Assembly: GCF_026343295.1 (NCBI RefSeq)
Contig: NZ_JAPELY010000005.1
Location: 62,001 to 126,000 of the forward strand
Reading direction: 5' to 3'
From: Streptomyces sp. NBC_00083
GTDB lineage: Bacteria; Actinomycetota; Actinomycetes; Streptomycetales; Streptomycetaceae
Length of the DNA stretch: 64,000 nucleotides
The notes beneath the pieces are model-generated. The model had not been told where the DNA came from. It saw only the letters and a program-made list of their open reading frames with translations, and made no database searches. Made by a program: the position numbers and the translations under genes. Of the stretch, positions 51,108 to 59,563 are shown one piece after another. Each line of letters begins with the position of its first letter. Position 1 is the first letter of the stretch.

Positions 51108-52289
51108 ATGACCTCCAGCGCGCGCCCTCTGCTCAACCGCCGCCTCGCCGAGTTCGGGACGACGATCTTCGCCGAGATGTCGGCCCTCGCCCAGCGGACC
51201 GGGGCGATCAACCTCGGCCAGGGCTTCCCCGACGCCGACGGCCCCGAGGCGGTACGGGAAGCCGCGGTCCGCGCCCTGCGCGAGGGCCGCGGCAACCAGT
51301 ACCCGCCGGGCCCCGGCGTCCCCGAACTGCGCACCGCCGTCGCCGAGCACCAGCGGCGCTTCTACGGCCTGTCCTACGACCCGGACCGCGAGGTCCTGGT
51401 CACCGCGGGCGCCACCGAGGCGATCGCCGCGTCCCTGCTCGCCCTGGTCGAACCGGGCGACGAGGTCATCGCGCTTGAGCCGTACTACGACTCGTACGCC
51501 GCGTGCATCGCGATGGCGGGCGGCACCCGGGTGCCGGTCACCCTGCGCCCCGACGGGGACCGGTTCGTGCTCGACCTCGACGAGCTGCGCGCGGCCGTCA
51601 CCCCGCGCACCCGGCTGATCCTGCTCAACACCCCGCACAACCCGACCGGCACGGTGCTGACCCGCGCCGAGCTGGCCGCCGTCGCGGAGCTGGCCTGCGA
51701 GCGCGACCTCCTGGTCATCACCGACGAGGTGTACGAGCACCTGGTCTTCGACGGCGCCGAGCACATCCCGCTCGCCTCCTGCCCCGGCATGCGCGAGCGG
51801 ACCGTCACGATCGGCTCCGCCGGCAAGACGTTCTCGTTCACGGGGTGGAAGGTCGGCTGGGTGACGGGCGCGCCCGAGCTGGTGGCCGCGGTCCGCTCGG
51901 CCAAGCAGTTCCTCACGTACGTGGCGTCCGGACCGTTCCAGTACGCGGTGGCCGAGGCGCTGCGGCTGCCCGACGCCTACTTCGAGGCGTTCCGCGCGGA
52001 GCACCTGGCCAAGCGGGACCTGCTGAGCGAGGGGCTGGCGGCGGCCGGGTTCGGGGTGTTCCGGCCGGCCGGCACGTACTTCGTGACCACCGATGTGCGT
52101 CCGCTGGGCGAGAGCGACGGGCTCACGTTCTGCCGGGCGCTGCCCGAGCGCTGTGGCGTCGTGGCAATCCCCAACGCCGTCTTCTACGATCACCGTACGG
52201 AAGGCGCCCCATTTGTCCGTTTCGCCTTCTGCAAGCAGACGGCGGTACTCGAAGAGGCGGTCGGCCGCCTCAAGGCACTGGCCGGCTAG
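51108..52289 (+). CDS. Class I/II PLP-dependent aminotransferase
   Basis: A 393-residue fold type I aminotransferase. The segment GAINLGQGFPDADGPEAVREAA opens the core, followed by NQYPPGPGVPELRTAVA, the PLP-Asn motif TPHNPTGTVLTRAELAAVA, DEVYEHLVFDGAEH (PLP Asp/Tyr) and the Schiff-base lysine in GSAGKTFSFTGWKVGWV. This is the pattern of the kynurenine/methionine aminotransferase group (KAT/YbdL), with the GQGFPD motif typical of them. Its exact substrate cannot be told. ATG at 51108 has AGGA 8 bases before; an ATG at 51099 is also in frame. It is divergent from the small membrane protein gene. Confidence 0.9.
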   Translation: MTSSARPLLNRRLAEFGTTIFAEMSALAQRTGAINLGQGFPDADGPEAVREAAVRALREGRGNQYPPGPGVPELRTAVAEHQRRFYGLSYDPDREVLVTAGATEAIAASLLALVEPGDEVIALEPYYDSYAACIAMAGGTRVPVTLRPDGDRFVLDLDELRAAVTPRTRLILLNTPHNPTGTVLTRAELAAVAELACERDLLVITDEVYEHLVFDGAEHIPLASCPGMRERTVTIGSAGKTFSFTGWKVGWVTGAPELVAAVRSAKQFLTYVASGPFQYAVAEALRLPDAYFEAFRAEHLAKRDLLSEGLAAAGFGVFRPAGTYFVTTDVRPLGESDGLTFCRALPERCGVVAIPNAVFYDHRTEGAPFVRFAFCKQTAVLEEAVGRLKALAG

Positions 52290-52431
52290 CGCGGGCCCCG
52301 CGGCGCGCCGGCGGCCGTGTGCGCACCGCCGGGTGGGCGGACTTCCACCCGGTCGGGGGCGCAGCGGTCGCGGGCACCGGGATCCGCGCGGATGGTCGGT
52401 CTGTCCGATCACGCGCGCCCGGAGGTGCCCC

Positions 52432-53610
52432 CTGTCCGCCGAGATCACCGCCACCGCCCGTGCCGGCCGGGCCGACGGCCGGGCGGGCGTTCCGCCCTGG
52501 GCGGCCGCCCTGCGGCGGGCGGCCCCCGCGCTCGGCCTGTTCGCCGCAGCCCGCCTGACCGGGTTCCTGGTGCTGGCGGCCGCGGCCCACCACCGGGGCA
52601 TCTCGCCGCGGGCGCGGCTCGCCACCGCCTGGGACGCCGACTGGTACGTCCGGATCGCCGCGCACGGCTACGGCCGCACCCTGTTCTGGCCGGACGGCGC
52701 GGTCCAGAGCGACATGGCGTTCTTCCCGTTCTACCCGGGCCTGATCCGCGCGGTCACCACCGTGCTCCCGGTCACCGGCGGCACCGCGGGGCTGCTGGTG
52801 TCCTGGACGGCGGCGGTGGCCGCGGCCTGCGGGATCTACCTGGTGGGCGAGCGCCTGTACGGGCGGCCCGTGGGCACCGTGCTGGTGCTCCTGTGGGGGC
52901 TGCTCCCGCACTCGGTGGTCCTGACGATGGCGTACACCGAGCCCGTGATGACGGCGCTCGCCGCGTGGGCGCTGTGGGCGGTCCTGACGCGCCGCTGGCT
53001 GTGGGCGGGCTCGCTCGCGCTGCTCGCCGGCCTGTCGCGGCCCAACGCGGTCGCGGTCGCCGCGGCCGTCGTGGCGGCGGCCGGGTACGAGCTGTGGCGC
53101 GGCGGGCGGCGCTCGTGGCGGCCGTGGGCGGGGGCGCTGCTCGCGCCGCTCGGCTGGTGCGGCTATGTGCTGTGGGTGGGGGTGCGCGAGGGCGATCCGT
53201 TCGGCGGCTACTTCGCGGTGCAGGCCGGCTGGACCTCCCGGTTCGACTTCGGCGCGGGCTCGCTGGCCTTCGTCAAGCGGCTCGCGCTGGTCCCGTACGA
53301 CCTGGGGTTCCCGATGGCCGCGCTGATCACCGGTGTGATGGTGGTGCTCTTCGCGCTGTTCGTCCTGGACCGGCCGGCGCTGCCGCTCGCGGTGTACGCG
53401 GCGGTCCTGGTCCTGATCGCGGTCGGCGGGGCGGGCTACTTCGAGTCCAAGCCGCGCTTCCTGCTCCCCGCGTTCCCGCTGCTCGTGCCGGTCGCCCTGG
53501 CGCTGACGAAAGCCCGGCCCAGGGCCGCGGTCGCGGTGACCGTCGCCCTGGCCGGGCTGTCGTTCGGCTACGGCGCCTATCTGCTGACGCTGGCCAGGAT
53601 GGCGCTGTGA
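52432..53610 (+). CDS. PIG-V-like mannosyltransferase-type membrane protein
   Basis: A polytopic membrane protein of about 392 residues. The first extracytoplasmic loop carries TAWDADWYVRIAAHGYG and DMAFFPFYPGLIRAVT, the acidic and aromatic pattern of PIG-V-type GT-C mannosyltransferases, which use polyprenyl-phosphate-mannose. Ten or so helices follow, with ESKPRFLLPAFPLLVP near the end, as in the family. No ATG or GTG is well placed in frame, but a CTG at 52432 lies 6 bases after a perfect GGAGG. I therefore propose an unusual CTG start. The GTG at 52333 is the alternative. The acceptor is unknown. Confidence 0.8.
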   Translation: MSAEITATARAGRADGRAGVPPWAAALRRAAPALGLFAAARLTGFLVLAAAAHHRGISPRARLATAWDADWYVRIAAHGYGRTLFWPDGAVQSDMAFFPFYPGLIRAVTTVLPVTGGTAGLLVSWTAAVAAACGIYLVGERLYGRPVGTVLVLLWGLLPHSVVLTMAYTEPVMTALAAWALWAVLTRRWLWAGSLALLAGLSRPNAVAVAAAVVAAAGYELWRGGRRSWRPWAGALLAPLGWCGYVLWVGVREGDPFGGYFAVQAGWTSRFDFGAGSLAFVKRLALVPYDLGFPMAALITGVMVVLFALFVLDRPALPLAVYAAVLVLIAVGGAGYFESKPRFLLPAFPLLVPVALALTKARPRAAVAVTVALAGLSFGYGAYLLTLARMAL

Positions 53611-53629
53611 GCGCCGCTCGGAAGCGGAG

Positions 53630-54172
53630 TCACTCGGAGTCGGCGGCGCCGGGCTCGTCGCCCTCTTCGCCGTCGACGTCCTTCTCCAGGCCGAGCTGCT
53701 CCAGGAGCCACTTGTCGAACTCGATCGAGGCGCGCACCCAGCTCACGGTGGAGGACACGAAGTGCTCCAGGGCGACGCCGGTGCCGATCAGCATCTGCGC
53801 CTCGCCGATGAGGCGGACGGTGCCGTCGTCGTGGGTGTGCGTGTAGACCTTGGGCCACAGGGTGCGGCGGTTCCAGTCGTCGATCGACTCCAGGATCTGG
53901 ACCTTGTCGTCGATGCTGTGCGGCCGGTCGTAGAACGTCCGCACCGAGAAGACCTGCTGGTCGTCCTCGCCGCGGAACATGAAGTACGTACGGAAATCCT
54001 CCCACGGCGCGGCGAGGTCACCCTCGTCGTCCACGACGTACTTGAGCTCCATCTGGTCCAGGAGCTGCTTCACCAGGTCCTGGTCGGGAACGATGGGGCC
54101 GGCCGGCGCGCCGCCGGGCTGCGGGCCGGGCTGAGCCCCGAAATTCGGAATCGAGGACGGGTCGATGGTCAT
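53630..54172 (-). CDS. YbjN domain protein
   Basis: A 180-residue acidic protein of the YbjN/type III chaperone-like fold. The segment LVKQLLDQMELKYVVDDEGDLAAPWEDFRTYFMF (about residues 33-66) and FYDRPHSIDDKVQILESIDDWNRRTLWPKVY (about 79-110) are typical; both are named by position. VNYLSL-like middle strands are replaced by VALEHFVSSTVSWVRASIEF. The N-terminus is Pro/Gly-rich and the C-terminal tail is very acidic. Members are thought to be regulatory or chaperone proteins in cytoplasm. It is convergent with the PIG-V-like gene. Confidence 0.88.
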   Translation of the reverse strand: MTIDPSSIPNFGAQPGPQPGGAPAGPIVPDQDLVKQLLDQMELKYVVDDEGDLAAPWEDFRTYFMFRGEDDQQVFSVRTFYDRPHSIDDKVQILESIDDWNRRTLWPKVYTHTHDDGTVRLIGEAQMLIGTGVALEHFVSSTVSWVRASIEFDKWLLEQLGLEKDVDGEEGDEPGAADSE

Positions 54173-54311
54173 CGTGAATCTTCCTTCGTACGGTTCCGGT
54201 CATCCTCCCCCATGCCGGGGCAGGACTGGCAAGCCCCGCCCCCGGGTATCCGCTGCGGGCTGACTCAATCAGTCCCGGGTGGCCGGATGTGCCCGGGGGC
54301 GGGCGCGCGGC

Positions 54312-56915
54312 CTAGTGCGCCGCGGCCCCGATGACGAGCCCGTCCCCGGCCCGGTCCACCCGTACCGTGTCGCCGTCCTTGATCTCGCCCGCCAGGATCT
54401 CCTTGGCGAGCCGGTCGCCGATGGCGGTCTGGATCAGACGGCGCAGCGGGCGCGCTCCGTACGCCGGGTCGTTGCCCTCGTCGGCGAGCCACTCCAGGGC
54501 GGCCGGGGTGACCTCCAGGGTGAGGCGCCGGTCGGCGAGGCGCTTGGCCAGGCGGTCGATCTGGAGCCCCGCGATGTGGGACAGCTCGTCCTTGGTGAGG
54601 GCGGAGAAGACCACCAGGTCGTCGAGGCGGTTGAGGAACTCGGGCTTGAAGGACGCCCGCACCACGTCCAGGACCTGCTGCTTCTTCACCTCGGCGCTGG
54701 TCGAGGGCTCCACCAGGTACTGGCTGCCCAGGTTGGAGGTGAGGATGAGGATGGTGTTGCGGAAGTCGACGGTGCGGCCCTGGCCGTCGGTGAGGCGCCC
54801 GTCGTCGAGGACCTGGAGCAGGATGTCGAAGACCTCGGGGTGGGCCTTCTCCACCTCGTCCAGGAGCACCACGGAGTACGGGCGGCGGCGGACGGCCTCG
54901 GTGAGCTGGCCGCCCTCCTCGTAGCCGACGTAGCCGGGCGGAGCGCCGACCAGACGGGCCACGCTGTGCTTCTCGCTGTACTCCGACATGTCGATGCGGA
55001 CCATGGCCCGCTCGTCGTCGAAGAGGAAGTCGGCGAGCGCCTTGGCGAGCTCGGTCTTGCCGACGCCGGTGGGGCCGAGGAAGAGGAACGATCCGGTGGG
55101 CCGGTCGGGGTCGGCGATGCCGGCCCGGGTGCGGCGCACCGCGTCGGAGACCGCCTCGACGGCCTGGGTCTGCCCGATGAGGCGCCTGCCCAGCTCGCCC
55201 TCCATGCGGAGCAGCTTCTGCGTCTCGCCTTCGAGGAGGCGGCCGGCGGGGATGCCGGTCCAGGCGCCGACGACGTCCGCGATGTCGTCGGGTCCGACCT
55301 CCTCCTTGACCATGGTGTCCTTGGCGTCCTTGGACTTCTCCTGCTCGGCCTCCTCCTCGGCGGCCTCCTCCAACTCCCGCTCCAGGCCCGGGATTTCGCC
55401 GTAGAGGAGCTTGGAGGCGGTGTCGAAGTCGCCGTCGCGCTGGGCGCGTTCGGCCTGGCCGCGCAGGTCGTCGAGCTTCTCCTTCAGCTCACCGACCCGG
55501 TTGAGACCCTGCTTCTCCTTCTCCCAGCGGGCGTTGAGGCCGCGCAGCTCCTCCTCCTTGTCGGCGAGGTCCTTGCGGAGCTTGTCGAGGCGCTGGATCG
55601 AGCCGGCGTCGGTCTCGTTCTTGAGCGCCAGCTCCTCCATGCGCAGCCGGTCGACGGAGCGCTGGAGCTCGTCGATCTCGACGGGCGAGGAGTCGATCTC
55701 CATACGGAGCCGGGACGCGGCCTCGTCGACGAGGTCGATGGCCTTGTCGGGCAGGAAGCGGGAGGTGATGTACCGGTCGGAGAGGGTGGCGGCGGCCACC
55801 AGGGCGCCGTCCGCGATCTGCACCTTGTGGTGCGCCTCGTACCGCCCCTTCAGGCCGCGCAGGATCGCGATGGTGTCCTCGACGGACGGCTCGGCGACCA
55901 GAACCTGCTGGAAGCGGCGCTCCAGGGCCGGGTCCTTCTCGATCCGCTCGCGGTACTCGTCGAGCGTGGTCGCGCCGACCATCCGCAGCTCGCCGCGGGC
56001 CAGCATCGGCTTCAGCATGTTGCCGGCGTCCATGGCCGAATCGCCACCCGCGCCGGCCCCGACGACGGTGTGCAGTTCGTCAATGAACGTGATGATCTGT
56101 CCGTCGCTCTCCTTGATCTCGGACAGGACGGTCTTGAGGCGCTCCTCGAATTCACCGCGGTACTTCGCACCCGCGACCATCGCGCCCAGGTCGAGCGAGA
56201 CCAGCTTCTTGTTCTTCAGCGACTCCGGCACGTCGCCCTTCACGATGCGCTGGGCGAGGCCCTCGACGACGGCGGTCTTGCCGACGCCGGGCTCGCCGAT
56301 GAGCACCGGGTTGTTCTTGGTGCGCCGCGACAGCACCTGGACGACCCTGCGGATCTCCTGGTCCCGGCCGATGACCGGGTCGAGCTTGCCCTCGCGCGCG
56401 GCGGCCGTGAAGTCCGTACCGAACTTCTCCAGCGCCTTGTACTGACCCTCCGGGTCGGGTGTGGTCACCCGGCGCCCTCCCCTGCTCGTCTCGAACGCCT
56501 CAAGGAGCTTCTTCGCGCTCGCCCCCTGCTGGGAGAGGATCTCACCGCTCTGTCCGCCCTTGGCGGCGAGGGCGATCAGCAGGTGCTCGGTGGAGAGGTA
56601 CTCGTCGCCCAGCTCCTTGGCGCGCTGCGCGGCGTCCGCGATGACGGCGAGCAGGTCGCGGTTGGGCTGGGGCGGCGCGACGGTGGAGCCGGCCACGCTG
56701 GGCAGCGCCGCGAGGATCCGCTCGGCGCCCGAGCGCACGGCGGCCTGGTCGGCGTCGACCGCGGCCAGCAGGTCGGTGATGTTCTCGTTGTCCTGGGCTT
56801 CCAGGAGCGCGACCAGCAGATGCGCCGGGGTCAGATCCGGGTGGCCCCCGGCTACGGCCCGGCTGCTCGCTGCGTTGATCGCGTCCCGGCTCTTGTTGGT
56901 CAGCTCGGCGTCCAC
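54312..56915 (-). CDS. clpB: ATP-dependent disaggregase ClpB
   Basis: A hexameric AAA+ chaperone that, with DnaK, pulls apart protein aggregates after heat stress. The 867-residue protein has the N domain (ALTPAHLLVALLEAQD region), first AAA+ module with Walker A GEPGVGKTAVVEGLAQ (about residue 205), a coiled-coil M domain (about 400-530) rich in Lys/Glu and Arg, and a second AAA+ module with Walker A GPTGVGKTELAKALA and Walker B SVVLLDEVEKAHPEVF. The GTG at 56915 follows GAGGAGCG. The region upstream has an HspR-type operator (HAIR), so heat-shock control by the HspR encoded 4 kb away is likely. Confidence 0.96.
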   Translation of the reverse strand: MDAELTNKSRDAINAASSRAVAGGHPDLTPAHLLVALLEAQDNENITDLLAAVDADQAAVRSGAERILAALPSVAGSTVAPPQPNRDLLAVIADAAQRAKELGDEYLSTEHLLIALAAKGGQSGEILSQQGASAKKLLEAFETSRGGRRVTTPDPEGQYKALEKFGTDFTAAAREGKLDPVIGRDQEIRRVVQVLSRRTKNNPVLIGEPGVGKTAVVEGLAQRIVKGDVPESLKNKKLVSLDLGAMVAGAKYRGEFEERLKTVLSEIKESDGQIITFIDELHTVVGAGAGGDSAMDAGNMLKPMLARGELRMVGATTLDEYRERIEKDPALERRFQQVLVAEPSVEDTIAILRGLKGRYEAHHKVQIADGALVAAATLSDRYITSRFLPDKAIDLVDEAASRLRMEIDSSPVEIDELQRSVDRLRMEELALKNETDAGSIQRLDKLRKDLADKEEELRGLNARWEKEKQGLNRVGELKEKLDDLRGQAERAQRDGDFDTASKLLYGEIPGLERELEEAAEEEAEQEKSKDAKDTMVKEEVGPDDIADVVGAWTGIPAGRLLEGETQKLLRMEGELGRRLIGQTQAVEAVSDAVRRTRAGIADPDRPTGSFLFLGPTGVGKTELAKALADFLFDDERAMVRIDMSEYSEKHSVARLVGAPPGYVGYEEGGQLTEAVRRRPYSVVLLDEVEKAHPEVFDILLQVLDDGRLTDGQGRTVDFRNTILILTSNLGSQYLVEPSTSAEVKKQQVLDVVRASFKPEFLNRLDDLVVFSALTKDELSHIAGLQIDRLAKRLADRRLTLEVTPAALEWLADEGNDPAYGARPLRRLIQTAIGDRLAKEILAGEIKDGDTVRVDRAGDGLVIGAAAH

Positions 56916-56996
56916 GTGCGTTCGCTCCTCCTCGTCGTACGTCGGATCGTGGCGGGCACGACGTGCGCCACCCATGACCCTTCCAACGTACACAAA

Positions 56997-57017
56997 GTTG
57001 AGCCCATTCCGCTCAAG
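56997..57017. promoter_or_regulatory. HAIR-like HspR operator upstream of clpB
   Basis: TTGAGC and GCTCAA separated by 7 bases, flanked by G. This matches the HspR-associated inverted repeat (CTTGAGT-N7-ACTCAAG) with one symmetrical change in each arm. It lies 82 bases before the clpB GTG and also 40 bases before the ATG of the divergent oxidase-like gene. Confidence 0.75.
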
Positions 57018-57056
57018 GTGAGAAAGACGGGCTCCCGGGGGCTAGGTTCCTTGGCC

Positions 57057-57470
57057 ATGGCCACTGATGTACGCATGCCCGGCGAGGGCTATCTCAGCTT
57101 CTGGCGCGAGCGCCACATCTGCACGTTGACCACGCACCGGCCGGACGGCTCGCCGCACGTGGTGCCGGTGGGGGCGACGTACGACCCGGAGGCGGGACTG
57201 GCCCGCGTCATCACGAGCGGGAGCAGCCGCAAGGCCGCGAACGTCCTGGCGGAGGCGGCGGCCGATCCCCTCGGCGCACGGGTGGCGCTGTGCCAGCTGG
57301 AGGGCAGGCGCTGGGCGACGCTGGAGGGCCGCGCGGTGGTCCGCACGGAGCCGGAGCTGATCGCGGACGCGGAGGCGCGGTACACGGAGCGGTATCAGCG
57401 CACCCCGCGGGTGAACCCGGGCCGGGTGTTGATCGAGATCCGGCTGACCAGGGCGATGGGCAACGCCTGA
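57057..57470 (+). CDS. PPOX-class F420/FMN-dependent oxidoreductase-like protein
   Basis: A 137-residue split-barrel flavin-fold protein of the pyridoxamine 5'-phosphate oxidase-like class (often F420- or FMN-binding in actinobacteria). The segments RERHICTLTTHRPDGSPHVVPVG and GSSRKAANVLAEAAADPLG-ARVALC are typical; the second carries residues that bind the cofactor phosphate. VREAR-type and RVLIEIRLTRAMG close the barrel. Substrate is unknown. It is divergent from clpB, and the HAIR site lies in their shared spacer, so heat regulation of this gene is possible. Confidence 0.85.
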   Translation: MATDVRMPGEGYLSFWRERHICTLTTHRPDGSPHVVPVGATYDPEAGLARVITSGSSRKAANVLAEAAADPLGARVALCQLEGRRWATLEGRAVVRTEPELIADAEARYTERYQRTPRVNPGRVLIEIRLTRAMGNA

Positions 57471-57497
57471 GCGGCCCCGGCGACCGCGTCCGGGCAG

Positions 57498-57541
57498 CAC
57501 AGCGGCGCCACCGTGTTCAGGTCCACGATGGCGCCGCTGTG
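57498..57541. terminator. Bidirectional terminator
   Basis: Perfect 13-base arms (CACAGCGGCGCCA and TGGCGCCGCTGTG) with an 18-base loop, between the convergent PPOX-like and Rieske-like genes. It serves both directions. Confidence 0.88.
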
Positions 57542-57583
57542 TGGGGGAAGCGCCTGCGCGATGTGTAACGACGGGGGATCGCG

Positions 57584-57916
57584 TCAGGCACTGCGGGGGG
57601 TGGCGGTGGATGAATCGGGTTGAGCTTCCGACTCGAAAAGCTGGTGGTCGCGTTGGTCGAGATTGACGAAGACCATGCCGTACCGGACGACGCAGCGGAT
57701 GGGCTGCGGCGCCCCGCGCGGACGGCGCAGGCACCGGTAGGCGCGGACGTCCTCGTCGTCCTCACGGGCGATCAGGATCGGCTCACCGAGCAGGGTGACC
57801 ATCAACGAATCGCCACGGAACGGGACTGCTGTGGCGAGGTCGATGAAGTGCCACCCAGAGCGGTAGGCCGTGGCCATTTCGCGACGGAAGGTGCGGTCGT
57901 CGGGCGGGAAGCTCAT
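57584..57916 (-). CDS. Miniature Rieske-like protein lacking cluster ligands
   Basis: A 110-residue soluble protein. The first part (FRREMATAYRSGWHFIDLATAVPFRGDSLMVTLLGEPILIAR, about residues 9-50, named by its ends) and DVRAYRCLRRPRGAPQP read like the beginning of the Rieske domain of ring-hydroxylating oxygenases. Where a Rieske centre should have C-x-H and C-x-x-H, the sequence has RCLRRPRGA and RCVVRYG, so the His ligands are missing. It then jumps to YGMVFVNLDQRDHQLF, as if the cluster-binding loop were cut out. It is unlikely to bind a 2Fe-2S cluster. The ATG at 57916 overlaps the stop of the repeat-peptide gene (ATGA), so the two are coupled. Confidence 0.75.
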   Translation of the reverse strand: MSFPPDDRTFRREMATAYRSGWHFIDLATAVPFRGDSLMVTLLGEPILIAREDDEDVRAYRCLRRPRGAPQPIRCVVRYGMVFVNLDQRDHQLFESEAQPDSSTATPRSA

Positions 57917-58206
57917 GCGACAGCACCTGCGGGAGCGTCCTCCCACGTGATGTCACCGGGCGCCGCGCCCTTGGGTGCGACCTCCCAGGTGATGTCGCCG
58001 GGCGCCGCCTTGGGCGCGACCTCCCAGGTCGGGTCGCTCGATATCGAGGCGACCTTGGGCGCGATCTCCCAGGTGATGTCCATTGCAGTTGCGACATCCG
58101 CCTTCGCGGGGTGGGACTCCCAAGTAATGTCCCCAGGCGCCGAGAGAGCGCAGAGAGCAGCCGCCACAACGGCTGTCGTGCTTAGTGCTCGAACCATCCT
58201 GCTCAT
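57913..58206 (-). CDS. Secreted peptide precursor with five DITWE motifs
   Basis: A 97-residue protein that I cannot assign to a family. Residues 1-22 form a signal peptide (basic start, hydrophobic TTAVVAAALCALS). The rest is built on the motif D-I/P-T-W-E, found at residues 26-30, 43-47, 58-62, 71-75 and 85-89, each followed by a short spacer, with APK and PGD repeated in the later units. Spacing is 13-17 residues. Five Trp in 75 residues and regular spacing suggest a multi-copy precursor or a repeat-based cell-surface peptide. ATG at 58206 has GGTGGAG upstream. It is coupled to the mini-Rieske gene and divergent from a LuxR-type regulator. Function unknown; a modified-peptide precursor is only one option. 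Confidence 0.7.
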   Translation of the reverse strand: MSRMVRALSTTAVVAAALCALSAPGDITWESHPAKADVATAMDITWEIAPKVASISSDPTWEVAPKAAPGDITWEVAPKGAAPGDITWEDAPAGAVA

Positions 58207-58337
58207 GGCCGATCTCCACCTCTTTTGATCATTACCTCCCCCCGCGGATACGACGATGGCCCACTCCGACCACTTGCACCAGCGCAGCCAGGCATCATGT
58301 TCCTGTAATTCAAAAGGATGAGGGGGGTGCAACTAGG

Positions 58338-59315
58338 TTGAAAAAGGGGCATGTTGGACACGATCACGGCCCGGTCGATCTGTGCGAGACAGGGACGGCC
58401 CTGTACTCGCTCGCCCTGCGTACGGGCGGGATTACCCGCTCAGAAGCCGACGCGGCACCGTGCCTGGTCGACCTCACCCTGCTGCGCCCCGACCCTGACG
58501 ACGCCGGGCTGCTGCGGCCGGTTCCACCCACCGTGGTGCTCAACCTGCTGACCCAGCCGCTCGAACGCGAGATCCAGGAGCGCAGGAAGCTGTCGGTCGC
58601 CCTCGCCAACACCTTCGAGCCATTCATGTCGATCGCGACGCCGCCCCTGACGGGCACCCACGCGATCACGGTCCTCGAAGGCCTGGAACTGATCAACGCG
58701 ACCCTCGACCGCGTCATCGAGGAGTGCACCGACGAGCTGCTCGTCATCCAGCCCGGCAGCGGACGCAGGCCCGAGAGCTTCGAGGCGGGGCTGCGCCGCG
58801 TCGAACCGCTGGTCGCCCGCGGCGTCGAGATGCGTACCCTCTACCAGCACACCGCACGCCACCACTCGGCCACCATCGGCTACGTGGAGCGGATCGCGCC
58901 GTACGGCCTCGAAGTGCGCACCCTCGAAGAGATCATCGACCGGCTCATCATCATGGACCGCAAGATCGCCTTCATACCCGCCCGCAGCGACCGCCAGGTC
59001 GCCCTCGAACTGCGCCACGAGGGGCTCGTGCAGTACCTGGTGGGCGTCTTCGAGCAGTTCTGGCAGTACGCCGTGCCCTGGGACGACGAGGTCCCCTACC
59101 ACCTGGAGACGGCCGGCATCACCGGCGTCCAGCGCTCCATCGCCAAGCTCCTGGTCGAGGGCCACGTGGACGAGGCCATCGCCCGCCGCCTGGGGATGAA
59201 CGTCCGCACCTGCCGCGCCCACATCGCCAAGCTCGCCGCGTCGCTCGGCAGCGGGAGCCGGGCCCAACTCGGCTTCCTGATAGCCCAGTCGGGCATCCTG
59301 GAGCAGGACGCCTGA
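58338..59315 (+). CDS. LuxR-type regulator, paralogue 1
   Basis: A 325-residue regulator. A C-terminal helix-turn-helix (QRSIAKLLVEGHVDEAIARRLGMNVRTCRAHIAKLAASL, about residues 267-305, given by its ends) is of the LuxR/GerE type. The rest is an N-terminal domain with segments such as GLELINATLDRVIEECTDELLVIQPG and GLEVRTLEEIIDRLIIMDRKIAFIPA, recalling the TrmB/phospholipase-D-like ligand domain of actinobacterial regulators. I use the TTG at 58338, because no ATG or GTG is in frame after the upstream spacer; a GGGGGG lies 9 bases before. It is divergent from the repeat-peptide gene by 131 bases and may control it. Confidence 0.82.
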   Translation: MKKGHVGHDHGPVDLCETGTALYSLALRTGGITRSEADAAPCLVDLTLLRPDPDDAGLLRPVPPTVVLNLLTQPLEREIQERRKLSVALANTFEPFMSIATPPLTGTHAITVLEGLELINATLDRVIEECTDELLVIQPGSGRRPESFEAGLRRVEPLVARGVEMRTLYQHTARHHSATIGYVERIAPYGLEVRTLEEIIDRLIIMDRKIAFIPARSDRQVALELRHEGLVQYLVGVFEQFWQYAVPWDDEVPYHLETAGITGVQRSIAKLLVEGHVDEAIARRLGMNVRTCRAHIAKLAASLGSGSRAQLGFLIAQSGILEQDA

Positions 59316-59563
59316 AGCCGTCACCTGGGCGCGCCGACGTGCGCGGGGCCGCACCGGGGGCCGCGCACGAACAGGGCCGCAGCCACGGCGTCCGTCCCGC
59401 CGCCTGCCGGCCCCGTGTCCCGTCGAGTTGAGCTGCTCATACCGCCACCACGATGCATCGCGGGCCGCCGCACCACCACCATCATGTTGCTGCACTGCAT
59501 CAACTGGAGCCGGATTAAAGCCCGACATGCCCGACTCGCGCGTACCACTTCGATCGCTTCGGC

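Noticed and set aside
57584..57916. The Rieske-like protein as an active dioxygenase or electron carrier.
   Set aside because: The cluster His ligands and the catalytic domain are absent, and the protein is too short.
59316..59563. Short open frames in the spacer between the two LuxR-type genes, including one with a possible signal-like start.
   Set aside because: None has a good ribosome site and coding bias at once, and none resembles a known small protein.
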